50,396 nt of DNA from NCBI RefSeq assembly GCF_900188425.1, contig NZ_FZON01000038.1, forward strand, positions 1 through 50,396. The letters are read 5' to 3'. Under the pieces are notes generated by a model. That model saw only the letters and a program-made list of their open reading frames with translations. It searched no databases and was not told where the DNA came from. Both the position numbers and the translations under genes were made by a program. Of the stretch, positions 44,247 through 50,396 are shown piece after piece (position 1 is the stretch's first letter; each line of letters opens with the position of its first letter). Source of the DNA: Antarctobacter heliothermus (GTDB taxonomy: Bacteria; Pseudomonadota; Alphaproteobacteria; Rhodobacterales; Rhodobacteraceae).

Positions 44247-45766
44247 AAGTCCGCGCACAAATCGGCATGGTGCTGAACCTCGACAAATGCATCGGGTGCC
44301 ACACCTGCTCTGTCACTTGCAAGAACGTCTGGACCAGCCGCGACGGTGTTGAATACGCGTGGTTCAACAACGTCGAGACCAAGCCGGGTCTTGGGTATCC
44401 GACTGACTGGGAAAATCAGGACCGCTGGAAAGGCGGTTGGGAACGGACCAAGGCGGGCAAGCTGCAACCTAAACAGGGGTCCAAGTGGCGCATCCTGTCC
44501 AACATCTTTGCCAACCCGTCCATGCCCGAAATCGACGACTACTATGAGCCGTTCGATTTCGATTATGACCACCTGAAATCCGCCCCGGAAATGGAGGCGT
44601 TCCCAACGGCGCGCCCCCGGTCCAAGATCACCGGCGAGCGGATGGAGAAGATCGAGAAAGGCCCGAACTGGGAAGAGATCCTGGGCGGCGAGTTTTCGAA
44701 ACGCTCTGCCGACTACAACTTTGAAGGCATCCAGAAGCAGATCTACGGGGAATATGAGAATACATTCATGATGTATCTCCCCCGGCTCTGCGAACACTGC
44801 CTGAACCCGGCCTGTGCGTCCTCGTGCCCCTCTGGTGCGATCTACAAGCGCGAAGAAGACGGCATTGTCCTGATCGATCAGGAAAAATGCCGGGGCTGGC
44901 GGATGTGCGTGTCAGGCTGTCCCTACAAGAAGGTCTATTACAACTGGTCGACCGGAAAATCCGAGAAATGCACCCTGTGCTATCCCCGGATCGAAAGCGG
45001 CAACCCGACGGTCTGTTCGGAAACCTGCGTCGGGCGCATCCGCTATCTGGGGGTGATGCTGTATGACGCCGACAAGATCGCCGATGCGGCCAACATGGAG
45101 AGCGAACAGGATCTCTATGACGCGCAGCTGGGCGTCTTCCTTGACCCCAAGGACCCAGAGGTGATCAAGGCCGCCCGTGCCGACGGTGTGCCGGAGGATT
45201 GGATCAAGGGCGCACAGGAAAGCCCGATCTGGAAAATGGCGATGGAATGGAAGGTCGCTTTTCCGCTGCACCCCGAATACCGGACGCTGCCGATGGTGTG
45301 GTACATCCCGCCGCTGTCGCCCATCCAGAACGCCGCAGAGGCGGGCGCGATTGGCACCAATGCGGGAATGCCCGACGTCAAGAACCTGCGCATCCCGGTG
45401 CGCTACCTCGCCAATATGCTGACAGCGGGCGATGAGGCCCCGGTGGTCACAGCGCTGGAACGGATGCTGGCGATGCGGTCCTACATGCGGTCCAAGACTA
45501 TCGAGGGTGTGATTGACGAAGGCATCGCCGAACGGGTTGGCCTGTCGAGCCGGATGATCGAAGACATGTATAAAATCATGGCTTTGGCGGACTATGAGGA
45601 TCGTTTCGTGATCCCGACAACCCACCGTGAACAGGTCGAGGATGCCTATGATCTGCGCGGTGGCTGCGGCTTTACCGACACCAACGGATGTTCCACAGGA
45701 TCGTCCGGCAAGTCGCTGTTCGGCGGCTCCAAGAAACCGCTCAAGATGCCTTCGGAGGTGATGTGA
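44243..45766 (+). CDS. narH: Respiratory nitrate reductase, beta subunit
   Basis: A 507-residue iron-sulfur protein that carries electrons from NarI to NarG. Four cysteine groups are visible: CIGCHTCSVTC, CEHCLNPACASSCP, CRGWRMCVSGCP (Trp in place of one Cys, as in the 3Fe-4S cluster of NarH), and KCTLCYPRIESGNPTVCSETC. Starts inside the narG stop; narJ follows after one base. Confidence 0.97.
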   Translation: MKVRAQIGMVLNLDKCIGCHTCSVTCKNVWTSRDGVEYAWFNNVETKPGLGYPTDWENQDRWKGGWERTKAGKLQPKQGSKWRILSNIFANPSMPEIDDYYEPFDFDYDHLKSAPEMEAFPTARPRSKITGERMEKIEKGPNWEEILGGEFSKRSADYNFEGIQKQIYGEYENTFMMYLPRLCEHCLNPACASSCPSGAIYKREEDGIVLIDQEKCRGWRMCVSGCPYKKVYYNWSTGKSEKCTLCYPRIESGNPTVCSETCVGRIRYLGVMLYDADKIADAANMESEQDLYDAQLGVFLDPKDPEVIKAARADGVPEDWIKGAQESPIWKMAMEWKVAFPLHPEYRTLPMVWYIPPLSPIQNAAEAGAIGTNAGMPDVKNLRIPVRYLANMLTAGDEAPVVTALERMLAMRSYMRSKTIEGVIDEGIAERVGLSSRMIEDMYKIMALADYEDRFVIPTTHREQVEDAYDLRGGCGFTDTNGCSTGSSGKSLFGGSKKPLKMPSEVM

Positions 45767-45767
45767 T

Positions 45768-46490
45768 ATGGCTGTCCAACTGCATGACAGAACCCTCAAG
45801 GCGCTGTCCCTGATCCTGAGTTACCCGACGCGTGAGTTGCAGCAGGCCATGCCGGAAATCGGGGGCGTGCTCGCCTCTGATACCCGCCTGACCGCAGCCG
45901 CCCGTCGGGCGTTGCGCCCGCTGGTGGAGGAGCTGAGCGGGCGCGACATTTATGACCTCGAAGAGCAGTTTGTCCTGCTGTTTGATCGCTCGCGCACCCT
46001 GTCGCTGAACCTGTTCGAACATGTGCATGGCGAAAGCCGCGACAGGGGCGGCGCGATGGTGTCGCTGGTGGAAACCTATCGTGAAGGGGGCTTTGACCCC
46101 GTCACGTCGGAACTGCCGGATCACCTGCCGGTGCTGCTGGAATTCCTGTCCACACGCCCTGCGCCCGCAGCGCAGGATACCCTGTCGGACGCGGCCCATA
46201 TATTTGAGGCGTTGAATGCGCGGCTGGTCCGCCGAGAAAGCCCCTATGCAGCCGTGTTCGCCAGTCTTCTGCAACTGGCCGGGGTCAAGGCGGACAGCGA
46301 TGCCGTGGCCGAAATGTTGGCCCAACCGGATGACGACCCCACCGATCTGGAGGCGCTTGATGAGGTCTGGGAAGACAGCGAAGTTCTGTTCGGTCCCGAT
46401 CCGAACGCGGGCTGTCCGCAGGTGCGTGACATGCTTTCGCGTATGGATACCCCCATCACCCCGGCACCCGCCAATCACGCGGCCGAATAG
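45768..46490 (+). CDS. narJ: Nitrate reductase assembly chaperone
   Basis: A 240-residue helical chaperone of the TorD/NarJ group that holds NarG while cofactors are inserted; it is not part of the final enzyme. Family segments LKALSLILSYPTRELQQAMPEI and EHVHGESRDRGGAMVSLVETY are present. It begins one base after narH ends. Confidence 0.95.
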   Translation: MAVQLHDRTLKALSLILSYPTRELQQAMPEIGGVLASDTRLTAAARRALRPLVEELSGRDIYDLEEQFVLLFDRSRTLSLNLFEHVHGESRDRGGAMVSLVETYREGGFDPVTSELPDHLPVLLEFLSTRPAPAAQDTLSDAAHIFEALNARLVRRESPYAAVFASLLQLAGVKADSDAVAEMLAQPDDDPTDLEALDEVWEDSEVLFGPDPNAGCPQVRDMLSRMDTPITPAPANHAAE

Positions 46491-46502
46491 GGAGACAAGA
46501 CC

Positions 46503-47252
46503 ATGTTCAGCAATTTCGATCTCAACTTCATCATCTTCGGCATCATGCCGTATGTCGCGTTGACGGTGTTTCTGGTGGGGTCCATCGCACGGTATGAGCG
46601 TGATCCATTCACATGGAAAAGCTCTTCGAGCCAGCTGTTGCGCCGCAAGCAACTGATCTGGGGGTCCATCCTGTTCCATGTGGGTATCCTGACCGTGTTC
46701 TTTGGCCATCTGATCGGCCTGTTCACCCCGATCTGGGTGTTGGACGCGCTGGGCGTGCCCCATGCGCTGAAACAGTGGATGGCGGTGCTGATCGGCGGGC
46801 CTGCCGGGATTGCGGCGCTGGTCGGCGGCACGATGCTGTTGCACCGGCGTCTGGGTGATCCGCGCATTCGTGCCACGTCCAGCAACGCGGACATCATCAT
46901 CCTGGTGCTGATCTGGCTGCAATTGGCCATTGGCCTGCTGACGATCACCCAGACGATGCAGCACATGGACGGCCATGAAATGGTCCGTTTCATGACCTGG
47001 TCGCAAAGCGTCGTCACCTGGAATCTCAACGCCTGGTTGTTGGTTGTCGATGTGCATTGGCTGTACAAGGTGCATATCTTCCTTGGCCTGATCATCACCA
47101 TGTTGTTCCCGTTCACACGGTTGGTTCACATGTTGTCCGGCTTTACCGCCGTGGCCCGTTACCTGACGCGTCCGGGCTATCAGATCGTGCGGACACGTCG
47201 CCGCAAACCGCAGCCCAAGCCCGAAAATGCCAAAGCAACGCCAGCGGAGTAA
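46503..47252 (+). CDS. narI: Respiratory nitrate reductase, gamma subunit (cytochrome b)
   Basis: A 249-residue membrane protein with five hydrophobic segments that takes electrons from quinol through two b haems. The haem His candidates lie in LFHVGILTVFFGHLIG and in VHWLYKVHIFLGL / TRLVHMLSGF. The C-terminus is a basic cytoplasmic tail. GGGAGA precedes the ATG. Confidence 0.96.
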   Translation: MFSNFDLNFIIFGIMPYVALTVFLVGSIARYERDPFTWKSSSSQLLRRKQLIWGSILFHVGILTVFFGHLIGLFTPIWVLDALGVPHALKQWMAVLIGGPAGIAALVGGTMLLHRRLGDPRIRATSSNADIIILVLIWLQLAIGLLTITQTMQHMDGHEMVRFMTWSQSVVTWNLNAWLLVVDVHWLYKVHIFLGLIITMLFPFTRLVHMLSGFTAVARYLTRPGYQIVRTRRRKPQPKPENAKATPAE

Positions 47253-47257
47253 GACCC

Positions 47258-48055
47258 ATGAACGCAGCGCTTTTCCCTGATCTTGTCGTCAACGGCGAAC
47301 ATGTGCCCCATGCGATGGTCGCCGCCGAAACCCAGAACCAGACGGCCCCAGAGGGCAAGCCCGGGATCGCATGGCGCAAGGCCGCGAATGCGGTGGCGAT
47401 CCGGATCCTGCTTTTGCAGGAGGCCCGGTCCCGCGCGATCGCCGTCGATCAGCAAGAGGTTGGCCCCGGACGCTTTGAAACAGAGGAGGAGGCCCTGATC
47501 CGGGGCCTTCTCGAACAGGCGATTTTGGCCTCGCCCCCGGACGACGCCGATGTCCGGGCGGAATGGGCAAAAGACCCGTCTCGTTTTCGGACTCCACCTC
47601 TGTGGGAAGTGTCGCACATCCTGTGCGCCTGCGATCCAAGGGATGAAGAGGCGCGGGACAAGGCTTTGGTCCGTGCCAAGACTATCCTTTCGGCGGCGCT
47701 GGACGATCCCAAGAGTTTTGCGTGGCTCGCCACCAAGGAAAGCGATTGCGGCTCAAAGGGGGCTGGTGGCGCGCTGGGACAGTTGGGCCCGAACGACACC
47801 GTTCCAGAGTTCGAAGCGGAGCTGCGACAGCTTGCCGAAGGGCAGATTTCACCAGAACCGGTTTTGACCCGTCACGGCTATCACATCCTGCGCATGGATG
47901 CCGTCGCACCCGGTCAGATCCTGCCGTTCGAGGCCGTGCGCGACAAGATCGCAGAGGCGATGGAAAAGGCCGCCTGGGCGCGGCAATCCCGGCAATTCGT
48001 CTCGGACCTTGTTGCGGCGTCCGAGATCGAAGGGGCCGATTTCAAGATGGTCTGA
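47258..48055 (+). CDS. Parvulin-type peptidyl-prolyl isomerase
   Basis: A 265-residue protein. The C-terminal half is a parvulin domain (VSHILCACDP, FAWLATKESDCGSKGAGGALGQLGP split by loops, LTRHGYHILRM); the N-terminal half is helical. No signal peptide, so it acts in the cytoplasm. It begins 5 bases after narI and resembles the NifM-like isomerases found at the end of some nar operons, where help in folding the reductase is supposed. Confidence 0.88.
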   Translation: MNAALFPDLVVNGEHVPHAMVAAETQNQTAPEGKPGIAWRKAANAVAIRILLLQEARSRAIAVDQQEVGPGRFETEEEALIRGLLEQAILASPPDDADVRAEWAKDPSRFRTPPLWEVSHILCACDPRDEEARDKALVRAKTILSAALDDPKSFAWLATKESDCGSKGAGGALGQLGPNDTVPEFEAELRQLAEGQISPEPVLTRHGYHILRMDAVAPGQILPFEAVRDKIAEAMEKAAWARQSRQFVSDLVAASEIEGADFKMV

Positions 48056-48071
48056 TCAGGAGGCAGGGCCG

Positions 48072-48620
48072 ATGGAACGGGACACTGAAAAGACACCGGG
48101 GTCCGCAAGGGGTGAAACCGCTGGCAAGGGCGTCTGGGCACACCCGCTGGACTTCATTGCAGAAGATCATATGCGCGAACGCGAGGTCTGTGCGTTGATC
48201 GACAGGTTGGTGGTCGCTGCCCCGGTGTCCGACGACGACATTGGTCGGATGCTAAGTTTTCTCGTCGAGCACCTGCCGCACCATCTGCTGGACGAAGAAG
48301 TCGATCTGTTCCCGCTGATGCTGCAACGGTGCGACCCGGAAGACGAGATCGACAAGGTGATCGACAAGCTGTGTCTGGACCATGCCCATGCCACCGCAGA
48401 TGCGCCGGAGATCGTTGCCATCCTGAGGGTGTTTGCCAGACACTCGGCACCGCTTTGTGAGCGCGACCGTGGGCAGATGGCAGCGTTTGCGCATCATTCA
48501 CGCCGCCACCTGATCCTGGAAAACGCGATCATTCTGCCCATTGCGCGGGCGCGGCTGACCCAAGGAGATCTGGCGACGATGAAATCGCACATGCTGGAAA
48601 GACGGGGTCTGCCCCAATGA
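48072..48620 (+). CDS. Hemerythrin-domain protein
   Basis: A 182-residue four-helix protein with histidine/acid pairs placed like a hemerythrin di-iron site: AEDHMRERE, EHLPHHLLDEEVDLF, CLDHAHATAD and HHSRRHLILENAIILP. Proteins of this kind sense or bind oxygen or nitric oxide, or repair iron centres (Ric-like). GGAGG lies 10 bases before the ATG and the gene follows the isomerase by 16 bases, so it is in the nar operon. Confidence 0.85.
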   Translation: MERDTEKTPGSARGETAGKGVWAHPLDFIAEDHMREREVCALIDRLVVAAPVSDDDIGRMLSFLVEHLPHHLLDEEVDLFPLMLQRCDPEDEIDKVIDKLCLDHAHATADAPEIVAILRVFARHSAPLCERDRGQMAAFAHHSRRHLILENAIILPIARARLTQGDLATMKSHMLERRGLPQ

Positions 48621-48633
48621 CCGAGACACGCTC

Positions 48634-49251
48634 ATGCTGAATGATCTGCTGGACCGGAACGCAAGGTGGTCCAATGCAAAGACCTTGCAGGAGCCGGGGT
48701 ATTTCGCCCGACTGGCAACCCGGCAATCGCCCGAGTTCTTCTGGATAGGCTGTTCCGACAGCCGTGTGCCGGCCAATGTTGTGGCCGGGCTGGACCCTGG
48801 TGAGGTCTTTGTCCATCGCAACGTCGCCAACGTGATCCATTCGACGGACATGAACATGCTGTCGGCATTGGAATTTGCGGTCGAGGCGCTCAACATCAAA
48901 GAGATCATCGTTTGTGGCCATTATGGCTGCGGCGGCGTCAAGGCGGCGACAGAGGACTTGCCGCATGGTCTGGCGGATCACTGGCTGGAACCAATCTGCC
49001 GCCTTGGCCGGGCCTATGCGGTCGATCTTTCACAAGAGACAAGCGAAGAGGCGCGCCGCGACAGACTGGCAGAGCTGAACGTGATCGAGGGCGTGCGCCG
49101 CATCGCGGAAACACCCATCCTGCAACGGGCTTGGCGCAATGGGGTCGGAATTCGGGTGCACGGGCTGATCTATGGGCTCAAGAACGGTCGCTTGCGCGAC
49201 CTTGATTGCACGGTTGGCCCGGGCCATTTCATGACGGAGGCAGCACAATGA
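48634..49251 (+). CDS. Beta-class carbonic anhydrase
   Basis: A 205-residue zinc enzyme that interconverts CO2 and bicarbonate. The zinc/active-site motifs CSDSRVPAN and CGHYGCGGVKAA are intact. It starts 13 bases after the hemerythrin gene and its stop overlaps moeA by four bases, so it belongs to the extended nar operon. Why it is there is not clear; bicarbonate supply or pH during denitrification is a guess. Confidence 0.94.
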   Translation: MLNDLLDRNARWSNAKTLQEPGYFARLATRQSPEFFWIGCSDSRVPANVVAGLDPGEVFVHRNVANVIHSTDMNMLSALEFAVEALNIKEIIVCGHYGCGGVKAATEDLPHGLADHWLEPICRLGRAYAVDLSQETSEEARRDRLAELNVIEGVRRIAETPILQRAWRNGVGIRVHGLIYGLKNGRLRDLDCTVGPGHFMTEAAQ

Positions 49252-50066
49252 CGTTTATCCAGAAAATCGACGGCACCACATGCGGGTGTGATGGTCTCGC
49301 GGATCTGAAAACCCTGATCCCTGTCGATGAAGCCCTGAAACGTATTTCCAACGAAACGCGCAAGGTGGCGGAAACCGAGTGTCTTCGGCTGGCGCAAGCG
49401 TCCGGTCGGATCCTTGCAGAGCCTGTCGTGGCGCTGGACATGGTGCCGCCGTTCGACCGTTCGGCGATGGACGGCTACGCGATCAACACATCGGGTCTGG
49501 CCGGTGACGGTCCCTGGGAACTGGATGTGTCTGGCCGCATCGCGGCGGGGCAGGCGGGTCCGGACCCGATACCCGCCAATACCGCCGTCCAGATATTCAC
49601 CGGCGCGCCTGTCCCGCCGGGGGCTGACGCGGTGGTCATGCAAGAAGCGGTCCAGCGGACCGGGAACCGCATCGTTATCAGCGACGCGATCCGCCGGGGC
49701 AGCCACATCCGCAAGGCGGGTGAGGATATGCAGACCGGCCGCATCCTGATCCCGGCGGGCCGCACGCTGACACCGCGCGAAATTGCCGTTTGCGCTGCCG
49801 CCGGACACGCGACGGTCACTGTCACCCGGCGCATTCGTGTCGTCCTGCTGGTGACCGGCGATGAGGTTTGCCAGCCCGGTCAACCCCGTGGACCGGCGGG
49901 CATCTGGGACGTCAACACACCCATGCTCAGCGCGGCGTTGATGTCGCCTGAGATCGAGCTTTGCAGCGTTCAGGTTGTGGCAGACACACGCAGCGCCGCC
50001 CGCGCGCAACTGGACGGCTTAGCCCGGGACGTTGACCTGATCATCACCACAGGCGGGATCTCTGTT
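49248..50066 (+). pseudogene. moeA: moeA, cut by an IS21-family element
   Basis: The first 273 codons of molybdopterin molybdenumtransferase, which puts molybdenum into the cofactor used by NarG. Clear family motifs: MVPPFDRSAMDGYA, TGAPVPPGADAVVMQE, and ITTGGISV, where the normal protein would go on with GEAD. At that point the reading frame enters insertion-sequence DNA and stops at 50156. About 130 C-terminal residues are missing or lie beyond the element outside the window. The N-terminus has a Cys-rich extension (TTCGCDG). Loss of function is very likely unless another moeA exists. Confidence 0.88.
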
Positions 50067-50071
50067 TGTCA

Positions 50072-50119
50072 ATCGGCACGCAATCCTGACCCCCTATCGG
50101 CGCCCAAAAATGACCCCCT
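50072..50119. repeat. Two 24-base subterminal repeats of the IS element
   Basis: Tandem copies at 50072-50095 and 50096-50119 agree in 19 of 24 bases, each beginning ATCGGC and ending TGACCCCCT. Repeated sites near the tips, bound by the transposase, are typical of IS21 elements. Confidence 0.8.
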
Positions 50120-50197
50120 TATTTTGCGCAGGGGTAGCTGGCCCGATGCGGTGTAGCCATCACACAGCGCAGCCGCGTCGGGCCAGCGGGGCCTGGG

Positions 50198-50396
50198 TTA
50201 CTCCCTGGTCTTGAAGCGCCAGCTCTCGTTGCCGGTTTCGACGATGTCGCAGTGGTGGGTAAGGCGATCAAGTAGCGCTGTCGTCATCTTGGCGTCTCCG
50301 AAGACCGATGGCCATTCACCGAAGTCGAGGTTGGTCGTCACGATGATGGACGTGCGCTCGTAGAGACGACTGACGAGGTGGAACAGCAGCTGGCCG
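50198..50396 (-). CDS. istB: IstB-type transposition ATPase (C-terminal part)
   Basis: Sixty-six C-terminal codons of an IS21 helper ATPase, ending at TAA 50200-50198; the start lies beyond the window edge. The visible protein contains [41 protein letters not shown] and HHCDIVETG, all classical IstB segments. Confidence 0.9.
   Translation of the reverse strand, partial: GQLLFHLVSRLYERTSIIVTTNLDFGEWPSVFGDAKMTTALLDRLTHHCDIVETGNESWRFKTRE

Larger units (their letters stand above)
50067..50396. mobile_element. IS21-family insertion sequence, one end (partial)
   Basis: The left boundary TGTCAATCGG follows the last moeA codon directly. It is followed by two subterminal direct repeats and by the 3' end of istB on the minus strand, the normal order for the istB-side end of IS21 elements. 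The rest, including istA, lies beyond the window. Confidence 0.85.

Noticed and set aside
40947-44258. A 1103-codon open frame on the minus strand
   Set aside because: Exact antisense of narG with no family features; shadow of strong codon bias.

Overview
The window is high-GC DNA of an alphaproteobacterium, most likely a Rhodobacteraceae (Roseobacter/Paracoccus-like) strain. The main clues are a complete beta-hydroxyaspartate cycle cluster (bhcRABCD), a PuuE-UraD fusion, a Paracoccus-type narR/narKGHJI locus with a double NarK, and an accessory sigma-54 gene. It carries three metabolic blocks, separated by regulators and by a small set of genes I cannot assign. No tRNA, rRNA or CRISPR array was seen.

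Block 1 (about 50-13330) covers purine-ureide and glyoxylate metabolism. UraH and a PuuE-UraD fusion, AllA, an NCS2 permease and a ureidoglycine aminohydrolase make up most of the route from 5-hydroxyisourate to glyoxylate. Between them lies bhcDCBA, read leftward, with the divergent IclR regulator bhcR. The beta-hydroxyaspartate cycle turns two glyoxylate into oxaloacetate, so the ureide pathway appears wired to a glyoxylate assimilation cycle. An AcoR-like regulator with a degenerate AAA+ domain follows.

Block 2 (13327-18756) holds a GNAT protein, four small or medium proteins of unknown role (including a predicted beta-propeller and a coiled coil), a 321-residue unknown, and a divergent sigma-54 (RpoN-like) gene.

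Block 3 (18757-36236) is a propane/acetone-type binuclear-iron monooxygenase operon (mimABCD/prmABCD-like). It is preceded by a good -24/-12 sigma-54 promoter and a long leader. Downstream are an amidohydrolase, a DUF59 protein, a GroEL-like chaperonin, a zinc alcohol dehydrogenase, a glyoxalase-like protein, a Tat-exported small subunit with a GMC flavoprotein, KatG, a 162-residue unknown, and a full sigma-54 activator with GAFTGA. An rpoN paralogue, an activator and a sigma-54 promoter together suggest a self-contained regulon for short-chain alkane or ketone oxidation.

Block 4 (36481-50396) is the respiratory nitrate reductase locus. NarR-like regulator and a small CMD-family protein read left, and narK (two fused transporters), narGHJI, a parvulin PPIase, a hemerythrin-domain protein, a beta-carbonic anhydrase and moeA read right. 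A perfect FNR-type box lies ahead of narK. moeA is cut at codon 273 by an IS21-family element whose istB end runs off the right edge.
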